64,000 nt of DNA from Methylovorus mays. GTDB taxonomy: Bacteria > Pseudomonadota > Gammaproteobacteria > Burkholderiales > Methylophilaceae. A program made the position numbers and the translations under genes. Each line of letters opens with the position of its first letter. Position 1 is the first letter of the stretch. The notes under the pieces were generated by a model. That model was not told where the DNA came from and searched no databases. It saw only the letters and a list, made by a program, of their open reading frames with translations. The stretch is from NCBI RefSeq assembly GCF_020531915.1, contig NZ_JAJAVG010000008.1, positions 682,001 to 746,000 of the forward strand, read 5' to 3'. Below are positions 16,643-26,136 of the stretch, piece after piece.

Positions 16643-18991
16643 ATGATGCAACAGCATAATTATAAAAAGAACTTGATCATGTCCAGGAATGCAATCGGGG
16701 TGCTTTTTGGTGCAGTGACGGTGGTGATACTGACCATCATCGGTTCTTTTTTTGCCCCTTCAGCTTGGTTGCCCTGGCTGGACAATATTCACTGGACGGC
16801 GAGTAGTGGCGCAGCCACCCTGCTGGCATGGATGGGCTATCGGCAGGCGTATCCCGAGCAACGCGAACCCCGACGCTGGTTTTTACTGGGGATAGCATCC
16901 TATTTTACAGGTCAGCTATGCTGGGACATTCAATCGGCTCTCGGCTGGAATCCCTTCCCGGCTCCCGCCGATCTGTTCTATCTCTTGCTGGGTCCTTGTT
17001 GCATTCTCGGCTTGTTAAGCGTCCTTAAACTCCATTTATCCCACGCAAAACTCACTGCCGCCAAACTTGACATGGCGGTCATGACCATCGCCGTCATTGG
17101 CCTGATTCTACTGATTTACCTTTCGCACCAGACAGATAGCAACCCGTTGCAATTACTGGTTCTGGTATTTTATCCAGCGGGCTTGCTCAGCGCCGCCTGT
17201 TTTGCCCTCTTGCTAGTGCCGTTTTTGCGCCTGCGCATGCAGTGGGGCTGGCTATTGTTGCTCGGCGGGCTGGCATTGGAAGGTGGCATCTGGATGCAGT
17301 GGAATCTGAATGTGATCGACAAGGTGAACATAGACGGCTCGCTGCTCAATCATGTTTTCTCCGCTTCAGATTTATTGCTGGGCCTGGGGGCCATGCACTG
17401 GATGGCAACGCCATCAGGCAATCGCACATATGTTCGAATATGCCAGTGGATACAGCGCGCCATCCCGATTACGGCCATGTTGATCGCCATCAGCACCATC
17501 TATCTGATGATGACGGATACCGCCACCCCGATCGCAAAATCCATTGCACTGGCCTCTTGCCTCAGCATCATTGCGCTGGCAATGGTCAGGCAAAGCATAC
17601 TGCTGGCCGAAAGCGAGCGTCTGCTCACAGCCGAACAACTGATAGAAGAAGGACAATTGCGCTACCAGCATCTGGCCCATCATGACATTCTGACCGGCCT
17701 GCCCAATCGCCTGCTTTTTCAGGACAGGCTGACCCATGCACTGGCATTGAGTGCGCGCAACAATAACCGGGTTGGCATGCTGTTTATTGATATCGACCAC
17801 TTCAAGAATATCAATGACAGTCTCGGTCATGTGATAGGGGATGAGCTATTGGTCGCCATCGTGGAACGATTGAAACTACGCATACGTGAACAGGATACGT
17901 TCGCGCGCCTGGGCGGTGATGAGTTCGTGCTGCTGATCGAGCAATTACAAAATGCCAGCGAAGCCGCCACCATTGCGAGCAATCTGCTGGAAGCACTCAA
18001 GGCTCCTTTTCATCTCAGCGGCAATTGCGAAGTTGTCATCAGTGCCAGCATCGGCATCAGTGTATGCCCGGAAGATACTCAGGATGCCACCCAGCTTATC
18101 CGCAATGCCGACTCCGCCATGTACCGCGCCAAGGACACCGGACGCAACCGTTATCAGTTTTACACCGAGGAGTTGACCAAGCGTGCCCAGGAAAGGCTGA
18201 TGACAGAAAGCCGCCTGCGGCAGGCAATTCGGGAAAAAGCATTTGTGCTGCATTACCAGCCGATATACGCCAAATCAGAAGAGGGCGACATGCCACAAAT
18301 TTCCAGTTGCGAATGCCTGATACGCTGGCAGCAGGAAGATGGCAGCCTCATTTATCCAGACCACTTTATTCCGTGCGCAGAAGAAACCGGCTTGATTATC
18401 CCCATAGGAGAGTGGGTGCTGGATCATGCTTGTGGGCAGCTGGCCGAGTGGGATAACCGGTTCCCGGACAATACGCTCAGCATGGCAGTGAATATCTCAG
18501 CACGTCATTTTTGTGACACGAATTTTGTCATGACTGTGCATGAAGTATTGAAACGCCATGGCATTGCGCCTGGTCGGCTGACCATCGAGATTACGGAAAA
18601 CGCCGTCATGGATAGAATGGACATCGCCATTCCCACATTGCAAACACTGGTTCGAACCGGCGTACATATCGCGCTCGACGATTTTGGCACCGGCCAATCA
18701 TCGTTGGCCAAGCTGAAAACCCTGCCCATACATGCGCTCAAAATTGATCGTGAGTTCGTCAAGGATATTCCCGACAGCACCGATGACATGCAGCTTGCCG
18801 CCAGTATTATCCGCATGGCGCAGGGCCTGCATCTGGAAACGGTAGCGGAAGGCGTCGAAACACAGGAACAATATGACTTTCTGGCACAGGCAGGCTGCGA
18901 CAAGTTTCAGGGTTACCTGCTCTCACGCCCGGTTACGGCAGATAAAATCTACGCGCTGCTCACCACATCCCCCGAACTCGCAACCGCTTGA
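16643..18991 (+). CDS. Membrane GGDEF-EAL c-di-GMP protein
   Basis: 782 aa. The N-terminal 310 residues carry about nine membrane helices of the kind seen in membrane sensor diguanylate cyclases. The GGDEF motif is intact near residue 424, with an RxxD inhibitory site (REQD) five residues before it. The phosphodiesterase domain from about residue 535 has ECL in place of EAL near residue 557, yet keeps the catalytic Glu and the DDFGTGQSS, KIDREFV and EGVET elements. It could be bifunctional, with activity set by the sensor region. Start 16643 or 16646 has GGGGTT upstream; ATG 16679 is an alternative. Confidence 0.9.
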   Translation: MMQQHNYKKNLIMSRNAIGVLFGAVTVVILTIIGSFFAPSAWLPWLDNIHWTASSGAATLLAWMGYRQAYPEQREPRRWFLLGIASYFTGQLCWDIQSALGWNPFPAPADLFYLLLGPCCILGLLSVLKLHLSHAKLTAAKLDMAVMTIAVIGLILLIYLSHQTDSNPLQLLVLVFYPAGLLSAACFALLLVPFLRLRMQWGWLLLLGGLALEGGIWMQWNLNVIDKVNIDGSLLNHVFSASDLLLGLGAMHWMATPSGNRTYVRICQWIQRAIPITAMLIAISTIYLMMTDTATPIAKSIALASCLSIIALAMVRQSILLAESERLLTAEQLIEEGQLRYQHLAHHDILTGLPNRLLFQDRLTHALALSARNNNRVGMLFIDIDHFKNINDSLGHVIGDELLVAIVERLKLRIREQDTFARLGGDEFVLLIEQLQNASEAATIASNLLEALKAPFHLSGNCEVVISASIGISVCPEDTQDATQLIRNADSAMYRAKDTGRNRYQFYTEELTKRAQERLMTESRLRQAIREKAFVLHYQPIYAKSEEGDMPQISSCECLIRWQQEDGSLIYPDHFIPCAEETGLIIPIGEWVLDHACGQLAEWDNRFPDNTLSMAVNISARHFCDTNFVMTVHEVLKRHGIAPGRLTIEITENAVMDRMDIAIPTLQTLVRTGVHIALDDFGTGQSSLAKLKTLPIHALKIDREFVKDIPDSTDDMQLAASIIRMAQGLHLETVAEGVETQEQYDFLAQAGCDKFQGYLLSRPVTADKIYALLTTSPELATA

Positions 18992-19036
18992 TACTACCCT
19001 GTCATTGATGACATTGATGAGGCAGGATCTGAATCC

Positions 19037-19414
19037 TCAGGGATTCCCCAGATCCTGGGCTGACAACGGCCCATACACCAGCTCATCCATGCCCCAGAAA
19101 CCACCCGCGGCATCCAGATAATACGCGCCATCCTCTTCATCCTTGTATAGGGTGAACACGTACACTTTGCTGTTGTAATACTTGCCAGGCTCCTGATAAA
19201 TCTGATGCAAGGCTTTTTTCTCACGCATGCGCTTCCATTCCTGCTTGTCGATGGCAGGGAGGGGAAGCAGCGATGTACTGTCTGGCCCAAAAAATGTCTG
19301 ATAGCGCTGATTGAATGCCGACTGAATCGCTTCAGATTCCACCGCCTGAACGCTCATGGCAGCCGTTGCCAGAGAGGCATACAACAGGCAGGCTGCCAAA
19401 CGTTTAATTGCCAT
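19037..19414 (-). CDS. Secreted hypothetical protein coupled to a diguanylate cyclase gene
   Basis: 125 aa from ATG 19414, with AAGAGAA upstream. Residues 1-24 are a signal peptide (MAIKRLAACLLYASLATAAM). The mature part has many aromatic residues (QRYQTFFG; GKYYNSKVYVFTLYKDEEDG) and ends MDELVYGPLSAQDLGNP. The start overlaps the last 11 nt of the upstream GGDEF gene, so the two are translationally coupled. A role in sensing or in the output of that cyclase is an inference. A 9-bp inverted repeat (19023-19031 with 19049-19057) spans its stop codon. Confidence 0.65.
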   Translation of the reverse strand: MAIKRLAACLLYASLATAAMSVQAVESEAIQSAFNQRYQTFFGPDSTSLLPLPAIDKQEWKRMREKKALHQIYQEPGKYYNSKVYVFTLYKDEEDGAYYLDAAGGFWGMDELVYGPLSAQDLGNP

Positions 19415-21263
19415 CGTTCTCTTGCGCACTGGCATCGGTAATTTCGCGAATCTCGGGTTCCTCCAGCAGGCCTTCGGCGCCGATCACCTGGTTGCGCCCG
19501 CTATGCTTGGCTTTGTAAAGGGCGGCATCGGCTCTTGGCACGATAGTATCCGGGCCTTCGCCAGGCAGCCGTTCGGCTACCCCGGCGCTAAAGGTGATCA
19601 ACACACGTTCGTTGCGGTGCATGAAGAAGTTTTTGGTGAGATCCCGCTGTACGCGCTTGATGATGTCCATGGCCTCTTCCTGCTTGGTACTGGGCAGTAT
19701 GATGATGAACTCTTCGCCGCCATACCGGGCCAGCACGTCGGTATTGCGCAGGGAGTACTTGATGATGCGCACCAGGTGTATCAAAGCCTGATCACCCGTG
19801 GCATGGCCCAGGTTATCGTTGAGCTGCTTGAAGTGGTCAATATCCATCATGGCAATGCTGAGCGGCGTACCATGCCGGTCGGCACGGGCAAATTCGCGCT
19901 CCATCGCTTCATCCATGCCGCGCCGGTTGAGTGTACCGGTCAGGTAGTCTTCATGCGCCACTTCACTGATATGGTCCAGCCGTCGCGTCAGTTCATCAAT
20001 GAGCTTTTCTGCCTCATCAGCGCGTTGCTGCGCGTCCACCAGCGCGTCCTTTGAACGCTGTATGCTCAGACCTATGCTGCGCGTATCGTTCAGCAGGCTG
20101 TCAATCACCGAGTTGAGTTCCACCAGGTCTTCGGTTGAGGTGATGCGATCGCGATAGCCATTCAGCTTGTTCTGGTATTCACCGGTATCGGTGTCCATTT
20201 CCGCCAGTCTATCCACGAAAATCTCGGCCATTTTCTTCAGCGAGTCCTTGGCCTCAATCAGCCGCGGCTTGATCTGACCCTGCTTGTACAGCATCTCCTT
20301 GAGACTGCTTTCAGCGTCATAAAGGCGGGTAAGGTCCAGCGGTTTTTCAAGGATATCCTGCACGATCTTGGTCTGCCCATGCAGCCATTTATCCTCCAGT
20401 ACCAGTTCACCCATGCTGCTATTCAGCAGTCGCAAGAGTTGCAACAAGGCTTCGTGCAGCCGGTTCTGCTGATCCCCATGCATTTCCAGGGTAAACAGTA
20501 CACCTTTCAACTCTTCGGCAATGCGCTTGATCTGGGTTTCATTGGTAGCCGCATTGATATCCTTGACCAGTTGTTTGGCCTTGGCTTCCGGTTCGGGCAG
20601 GGAATGCAGTTGTGGAATCAGCACCAGTTCCATGGTGCGCACCAGCATCTCGCGCCAATATTCGGCGGGCTTTTTGCCATACAGCGACTTGCTGGGAGCA
20701 GGGGTTGGCGTTTCACCTATGGTTTCCGCTTCGCCTTCCAGCACCTGCGGTCCATCGCCCGGTACATGATCGGCCACTGAGCCTTGCCCCCATGAATTGA
20801 CCAGGGATTGAATCTTTTGCGGCAAGACATCGGGATCACTGCCAAAATTGGTAAGTACCCGGTTAAGGCCTTCTTTCTTGCGGGTAAGGGTAACCCCCTT
20901 GTGACTCACCTCAAGCTGCTTGAGCAGATTGCGGATCACCACGGGCCAGCTGGTTTCATCGCCGCCCGCTGCGCCCAGCGGCAACAACTTGATCAGCTGG
21001 TCCTCCAATCTGGACCAATCCTTTTTTTCGATCAGGGTGGCGATGGATTGAGCGGCGGCGATGTACTTGGGGCGTTGCTTGCCCGCGTCGTGCAACACTT
21101 TGTCCAGCACATGGGCAAGTTCCAGTGTTTCATTCGTGGAAACGACGCCTGCAATCTCGTCGTACACCGTGCGGAAGTTATCCGGCGTAGGCGGGACTTT
21201 GCGTGAGGCAAGCTGCATCAGTGCCTGCCTGGCAATCTCGATGGGGGTAGGTTTTTCTTGCAT
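19404..21263 (-). CDS. Cytoplasmic diguanylate cyclase with long helical N-terminus
   Basis: 619 aa with no membrane segment. The first 420 or so residues are mostly helical, with likely coiled coil before the cyclase domain (LVDAQQRADEAEKLIDELTRRL). The C-terminal domain has YGGEEFIIILP (GGEEF active site) and the usual DIDHFKQLNDNLGHATGDQ. It makes c-di-GMP. The N-terminal domain type is not one I recognise. It is the first gene of a two-gene unit with the secreted protein at 19037. Confidence 0.88.
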   Translation of the reverse strand: MQEKPTPIEIARQALMQLASRKVPPTPDNFRTVYDEIAGVVSTNETLELAHVLDKVLHDAGKQRPKYIAAAQSIATLIEKKDWSRLEDQLIKLLPLGAAGGDETSWPVVIRNLLKQLEVSHKGVTLTRKKEGLNRVLTNFGSDPDVLPQKIQSLVNSWGQGSVADHVPGDGPQVLEGEAETIGETPTPAPSKSLYGKKPAEYWREMLVRTMELVLIPQLHSLPEPEAKAKQLVKDINAATNETQIKRIAEELKGVLFTLEMHGDQQNRLHEALLQLLRLLNSSMGELVLEDKWLHGQTKIVQDILEKPLDLTRLYDAESSLKEMLYKQGQIKPRLIEAKDSLKKMAEIFVDRLAEMDTDTGEYQNKLNGYRDRITSTEDLVELNSVIDSLLNDTRSIGLSIQRSKDALVDAQQRADEAEKLIDELTRRLDHISEVAHEDYLTGTLNRRGMDEAMEREFARADRHGTPLSIAMMDIDHFKQLNDNLGHATGDQALIHLVRIIKYSLRNTDVLARYGGEEFIIILPSTKQEEAMDIIKRVQRDLTKNFFMHRNERVLITFSAGVAERLPGEGPDTIVPRADAALYKAKHSGRNQVIGAEGLLEEPEIREITDASAQENDGN

Positions 21264-21406
21264 ACTGGCTCGCGCTTAGCTCCATAACCGATGCATAGCA
21301 CCGGAGTTTCAAACAGCGTTCTGGCTCTTGTCAGCATACGCTACCACAACTGTATTACATGGCGTAAAAAGGGCCGCCATTTAAGGCTATTTCAGCTCTT
21401 TACGGC

Positions 21407-22138
21407 TTATTTGGCGCGGAACGTCACCACCAGCACGTCACGATAGGCAGGATGCGCCGGATCGATCTGCTCCACCGGTGTCACACCATGCATGCAGCGT
21501 CTGTCATTGACGATGGCGCTATCCAGCGGCTTGGTCAGGGTAAAGCTGTCCAGGGTTTTGTGCTCAAGATCGTGCATGGTGGTGGTGCCACTGGAAATAT
21601 TCACGCGCTTCACCATCATCACCAGCACAAAATCAACGCCATCGCGGTGTATGCCTTCGGGGGTTGGTTTGCCGTGCAGCTCGGCACTGGCTTCAATGCG
21701 AAATTGATGGCACTCGATATGCCACGCCTTGTCAGGCAACATGCGGCTGAACATCTTGCGACAGAAGCGCAGGATGTTGCGCATACTGTTACCCTGCATG
21801 ATGTCTGCGGGTATGGGCTCAAACTCACGCGCCACGCCACCATTGAGCGGGTTGTAATCCAGGCTCTGATAATGCGGCTGATGCGGCTCGAGCACAATGT
21901 CACCGCCTTGCGCAGGTGCACTTAGCGTGGCGTAGCGACGGCGGCGATAACGCCCGCCATCGGCCATGTATTGATCCAGCGGCATGGCTTCCCAGCTGGC
22001 AGCAAAGGAGGGCCAGTCGCTCAGCGCATCTTCGGCCTGCGCCAGTAACCACGCCTGCATGGCCTCGCCTGCCACAAAACTGAAGCCCGCCCGGGCTATA
22101 TTGTCCAACAGTTCGGATTGTCGCAGTAAAGGGGCCAC
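21407..22138 (-). CDS. DUF2257-type 2-oxoglutarate/Fe(II) dioxygenase
   Basis: 243 aa from a GTG; no ATG is available in frame. Iron ligands are visible: HRD (His164, Asp166) and a distal His217 in RRCMHGVTPV, with the 2-oxoglutarate-binding Arg expected near the end (VVTFRAK). The family includes the free L-isoleucine/leucine 4-hydroxylases. The substrate here is probably a free amino acid or small molecule. It is divergent from the ArsR-type gene. CTATGA and TCATGA elements at 22152 and 22160 lie just upstream, loosely like the pqqA arrays. Confidence 0.82.
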   Translation of the reverse strand: MAPLLRQSELLDNIARAGFSFVAGEAMQAWLLAQAEDALSDWPSFAASWEAMPLDQYMADGGRYRRRRYATLSAPAQGGDIVLEPHQPHYQSLDYNPLNGGVAREFEPIPADIMQGNSMRNILRFCRKMFSRMLPDKAWHIECHQFRIEASAELHGKPTPEGIHRDGVDFVLVMMVKRVNISSGTTTMHDLEHKTLDSFTLTKPLDSAIVNDRRCMHGVTPVEQIDPAHPAYRDVLVVTFRAK

Positions 22139-22252
22139 GCCGGATCGCTATCTATGAAATCATGAAAGATAAGCATCTTAGCCGCTTGGAGAGGCAATCT
22201 CAATGTTTAGCAGGCGCGGATTGTCGTGGTTTGAACAAGATGCTTGACCAAT

Positions 22253-22280
22253 ATAACTAAATAACTAATTATTTAGTTAT
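22253..22280. promoter_or_regulatory. 12-bp perfect inverted repeat operator covering the ArsR-type start codon
   Basis: ATAACTAAATAA (22253-22264) and TTATTTAGTTAT (22269-22280) are exact reverse complements with a 4-nt spacer, the size and shape of an ArsR-family site. The second arm runs into the ATG at 22279. A -35 TTGACC (22244-22249) and -10 AATTAT (22267-22272) with a 17-nt spacer would start transcription at about the ATG itself. Autorepression is the obvious reading. Confidence 0.65.
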
Positions 22281-22584
22281 GAAACCCATCTTGCAGATTC
22301 CATCCGAATGGACGGATACCTCCAAACTGTTTATCGCCCTGGGCGACGAGCAACGCCAGCGCATTTTGCTGGCCTTTGAGCCCGAAGAGCGCCTTAATAT
22401 CGGCCAGATCGTGGCCGCCTCAACCTTAAGCCGCACGGCCGTCAGTCATCACCTGCGGGTATTGCGCGAAGCAGGCGCTCTGCAAAGCGAAAAAAGAGGC
22501 AAGGAAGTGTTTTTCCATATCAACAAAACAATGATGACGGAGGCGCTCGAGGCCGTGCTGTCTTACATCAAGCACAATATCTGA
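22279..22584 (+). CDS. ArsR-family transcriptional regulator without cysteines
   Basis: 101 aa winged-helix repressor: FIALGDEQRQRILLAF, then LNIGQIVAASTLSRTAVSHHLRVLREAGALQSEKRGKEVFFHIN. The helix-turn-helix is clear, but the metal-binding cysteine motif of ArsR/SmtB (ELCVCDL) is replaced and the protein has no Cys at all, so it should sense something other than soft metals. No ribosome site precedes the ATG; the operator occupies that position, which suggests a leaderless or near-leaderless message. It stands 10 nt before aas and likely controls the aas-lplT operon. Confidence 0.85.
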   Translation: MKPILQIPSEWTDTSKLFIALGDEQRQRILLAFEPEERLNIGQIVAASTLSRTAVSHHLRVLREAGALQSEKRGKEVFFHINKTMMTEALEAVLSYIKHNI

Positions 22585-22594
22585 AGGAGAAACC

Positions 22595-24730
22595 ATGCTG
22601 GCAACGCTTTTAAAACTGGTTTGTGGATTGCTGTTTCGCGTTGAGGTCAGGGGCAGGCAACACTTGCCATTGCGAGGCCGTGAACAGCACAAGCTGCTGA
22701 TTGTGGCCAACCACGAATCGTTTCTGGATGGCTTGCTGCTCGGGCTGTTTTTGCCATTACGGGCAACCTTCGTGGTGCACACTACCGTCCTGCAACGCCC
22801 GCTGTTCCGCCTGATCCTGCGCATGGTGCCGCATCTGGCCGTGGACCCCAGCAATCCGCTGGCGATGAAAAAGATCATCCGTCTGCTGGAGGCAGGGGAG
22901 AATGTCGTGATTTTCCCCGAAGGCCGCATCACGCTGACGGGTAGCCTGATGAAAGTGTATGACGGCCCAGGCTTCGTCGCTGCCAAAACCGGCGCGACCA
23001 TCTTGCCCGTGCGGGTGGATGGCGCAGTCCGCAGTTATTTCAGCCGTCTTTCCGGTGGCAATTATCCACGCGAACTTTTCCCCAAGGTGTCGTTGACGAT
23101 TTTGCCAACCACGCATCTTCCGATGCCAGAAGCGGCCAACGCCAGGGCCCGTCGCAAGCTGGCAGGAGAGGGCATGCGCGACATCATGCAGGATATGCTG
23201 TTCAAGTCGCGGCCGGTCAAGACATTGTTTGGCTCCCTGCTGGACGCGATTGCCATTCATGGTCGCCGTAATCGGCTGGTAGAGGACATGCAACAGATCG
23301 AAGAGTCGTATGGCGATCTCTTGAAAAAGAGCCTGGCGCTGGGGCGTCTCAGCGCCAAGATTACCAGGCCTGGCGAAAGCGTCGGCGTACTGATGCCCAA
23401 CGTCACCAATACCATCTGCCTCATTTTCGGCATGAGCGCCTTCACGCGTATCCCCGCCATGCTGAATTACACAGCGGGCACTTCGGGACTACAGAATGCC
23501 ATCATCGCTGGCAATATCCGCACCGTCATCTCGTCGCGCAAATTTATCACCGCCGCCAAGCTGGATGAAACGGTAGAGGGCCTGAAAAACGTCAACCTGG
23601 TCTATCTGGAGGACTTGCTACCCAGCCTGAGCGGCTGGGACAAGCTGTGGCTGATCGGCTTTGCGCTATGGTTACCGCGCCTGGCCGTACCGCATGCCAA
23701 TCCGCATGACCCAGCCGTGGTGCTGTTCACTTCCGGTTCCGAAGGCAAGCCCAAGGGCGTGGTGCATTCGCATCACAGCATCCTGTCCAATATCGCCCAG
23801 ATTGCCGCGATTATCGATTTCTCGCCTGCGGATAAATTCATGATGGCGTTGCCGCTGTTCCATGCCTTTGGCTTTACCTGCGGTGCCATCATGCCGCTGG
23901 TGACTGGCAGCAAGCTGTTCGTTTATCCTTCACCATTGCATTACCGGGTGATCCCCGAAGTGATTTACGACCGTGGCTGCACGGTGCTGTTCGGCACCAG
24001 TACCTTCCTTGGCAACTATGCCAAATTCGCGCATCCCTATGATTTCTACCGTCTGCGTTATGTGGTCGCCGGCGCGGAAAAACTGAGTGAAGAAGTGCGC
24101 AAGGTCTGGGCAGATAAATTCGGCATTCGCATTCTGGAAGGGTATGGCGCCACCGAGTGCGCCCCCGTGCTGGCGGTCAATACGCCGATGGCAAACCAGA
24201 CCGGTAGCGTGGGCCGCATGCTGCCCGGCATGGAAACCCGGCTGGAAAGCATTCCCGGCATAGAGCAAGGCGGACGTTTGCTGGTGCGCGGCCCCAACGT
24301 CATGATGGGGTATTACCTGTATGACCAGCCAGGCGTACTGCAAGCACCTGCGGATGGCTGGTATGACACCGGCGATGTGGTGGATATCGACGCCCAGGGC
24401 TTTATCCGCATTCTGGGCCGGGTAAAGCGCTTTGCCAAAATTGCCGGTGAGATGGTGTCGCTGGAAACGGTGGAGACCCTGGCACATGCAGCCTCTCCCG
24501 AGCATCAACATGCCGCCAGTACCCAGCCGGATGCCCAGCGTGGTGAAAACATCGTGCTGTTCAGCACCGACGCCAGCCTGAGCCGCGATAGCCTGCAGGC
24601 TGCAGCCCGCAAGCTGGGGAGTCCGGATCTGGCGGTGCCGAAAAAAATCATCCCCTTGGAAGCACTGCCTTTGCTGGGGACGGGCAAAACCGATTATGTG
24701 ACGCTGCGTAGCATGGCAGCGGAAGCATAA
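22595..24730 (+). CDS. aas: Acyl-ACP synthetase / 2-acylglycerophosphoethanolamine acyltransferase (Aas)
   Basis: 711 aa, the same length class as E. coli Aas (719). Residues 1-200 are a PlsC-type acyltransferase with NHESFLDG (His40, Asp45) and FPEGRIT. Residues about 230-700 are an AMP-forming ligase with TSGSEGKPKGVVHSH near 377, EGYGATECAPV and GWYDTGDVVDID. It re-acylates lysophospholipid at the inner membrane using acyl-ACP. The transporter partner LplT is next. Regulation by the upstream ArsR-type gene is likely from the 10-nt gap. Confidence 0.93.
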   Translation: MLATLLKLVCGLLFRVEVRGRQHLPLRGREQHKLLIVANHESFLDGLLLGLFLPLRATFVVHTTVLQRPLFRLILRMVPHLAVDPSNPLAMKKIIRLLEAGENVVIFPEGRITLTGSLMKVYDGPGFVAAKTGATILPVRVDGAVRSYFSRLSGGNYPRELFPKVSLTILPTTHLPMPEAANARARRKLAGEGMRDIMQDMLFKSRPVKTLFGSLLDAIAIHGRRNRLVEDMQQIEESYGDLLKKSLALGRLSAKITRPGESVGVLMPNVTNTICLIFGMSAFTRIPAMLNYTAGTSGLQNAIIAGNIRTVISSRKFITAAKLDETVEGLKNVNLVYLEDLLPSLSGWDKLWLIGFALWLPRLAVPHANPHDPAVVLFTSGSEGKPKGVVHSHHSILSNIAQIAAIIDFSPADKFMMALPLFHAFGFTCGAIMPLVTGSKLFVYPSPLHYRVIPEVIYDRGCTVLFGTSTFLGNYAKFAHPYDFYRLRYVVAGAEKLSEEVRKVWADKFGIRILEGYGATECAPVLAVNTPMANQTGSVGRMLPGMETRLESIPGIEQGGRLLVRGPNVMMGYYLYDQPGVLQAPADGWYDTGDVVDIDAQGFIRILGRVKRFAKIAGEMVSLETVETLAHAASPEHQHAASTQPDAQRGENIVLFSTDASLSRDSLQAAARKLGSPDLAVPKKIIPLEALPLLGTGKTDYVTLRSMAAEA

Positions 24731-24833
24731 TCCGGATGAATCTGCGAGCCGCCATCAAGCCCCATCACGTCTCGATGCAGCCTTAAGCCACCAACCAACC
24801 ATTCAAGCCAACCATAAAAATCAGGGAGTTTGC

Positions 24834-26030
24834 ATGCATTCCACCTCCACCCCATCGGCGATTCCTGCGCGCGGCATGACCGCCGTCCTCATCGCGCAGT
24901 TCATTTCCGCCCTGGCGGATAACGCTTTGCTGTTCGCCGCGATTGCCCTGCTCAAATCGCAATCAGCCCCCGGCTGGCAGCTGCCCTTGCTGCAGGAGTT
25001 TTTTGTGGTGGCTTTTATCGTGCTCGCGCCTTTCGTTGGTCCTCTGGCCGATGCGCTGCCCAAAGGCCGCGTGATGCTGATTGCCAATGGCATGAAGTTT
25101 ATCGGTGCCGCTGCCATGCTGTGCGGTCTTCATCCCCTGCTGGCTTACGGCATGGTAGGGCTGGGTGCTGCCGCCTATTCCCCAGCCAAATACGGCATCC
25201 TGAGCGAGTTGGTCGGACCACAACATCTGGTCAAAGCCAACAGCATGATGGAAGGCTCCACCATAGTCGCCATTCTGCTGGGCGCAGTATTGGGCGGCTG
25301 GCTGGCAGATCATTCGGTCACTGGCGCCCTCGCCGCCATCGCAGGCTGTTACCTGGTTGCGGCCGTCGCCAATGTGTTTATTCCACGCCTGCCCGTCGCC
25401 AATGCCTTAAGCCGGGTATCGTTGCCGGCATTAGTCAGGGATTTTGTCATCGCCACCAGCACCTTGCTGAAAAACCCGGACGCGCGCTTCTCGCTGATGG
25501 GTACCAGCATTTTCTGGGGGGCAGGCAGCACCTTGCGCTTTCTGCTGGTGGCATGGGTGCCGATTGCGCTGGGCATCGCCGATCTCAGCACCCCCGCCAA
25601 CCTGAGCGGCGGTGTTGCCATCGGCATTGCGCTGGGCGCATTTGCTGCTGCCCGCTATGTACAACTGCATTCGGTGAACCGCGCCTTGCCAGCCGGCGTG
25701 ATGATCGGCTTGCTGATCGTAGGCTTTGCCTATATTTCCAATCTTTACTGGGCGATTGCCGCCTTGATTGTGATTGGCGCCTGCGGGGGATTTTATGTCG
25801 TACCGCTGAATGCCTTGCTGCAGGAGCGCGGTCACGCCAGTGTAGGTGCGGGGCATGCCATTGCCGTGCAAAACCTGTTTGAAAATATCAGCATGCTATT
25901 GATGGTGGGTTTGTATACCGTGCTGGAAAAGCAAGGCATGCCGGTCATCCACTCCACGGTAGCCGTCGGCCTGGTGGTTTTTGTGGCGATTGGCTTATTG
26001 GCAGCGCAACGTCTATGGGCAAAAAAGTAG
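24834..26030 (+). CDS. lplT: Lysophospholipid transporter LplT
   Basis: 398 aa MFS protein with about 12 membrane helices. It begins near AVLIAQFISALADNALLFAA and has YSPAKYGILSELVGPQ, a hallmark of LplT, which flips lysophospholipids inward for repair by Aas. It is 103 nt downstream of aas in the same direction. In E. coli the order is lplT-aas; here it is reversed. Confidence 0.92.
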   Translation: MHSTSTPSAIPARGMTAVLIAQFISALADNALLFAAIALLKSQSAPGWQLPLLQEFFVVAFIVLAPFVGPLADALPKGRVMLIANGMKFIGAAAMLCGLHPLLAYGMVGLGAAAYSPAKYGILSELVGPQHLVKANSMMEGSTIVAILLGAVLGGWLADHSVTGALAAIAGCYLVAAVANVFIPRLPVANALSRVSLPALVRDFVIATSTLLKNPDARFSLMGTSIFWGAGSTLRFLLVAWVPIALGIADLSTPANLSGGVAIGIALGAFAAARYVQLHSVNRALPAGVMIGLLIVGFAYISNLYWAIAALIVIGACGGFYVVPLNALLQERGHASVGAGHAIAVQNLFENISMLLMVGLYTVLEKQGMPVIHSTVAVGLVVFVAIGLLAAQRLWAKK

Positions 26031-26136
26031 GCGCTGTCTGACAGTGATTTCAGCCACGCACTGAATGTTGAATGGCAGGGGTCCCGTTACATTGAGCGGG
26101 TATAAATACCCCTTAATTTGCGACTGGAGATACATC

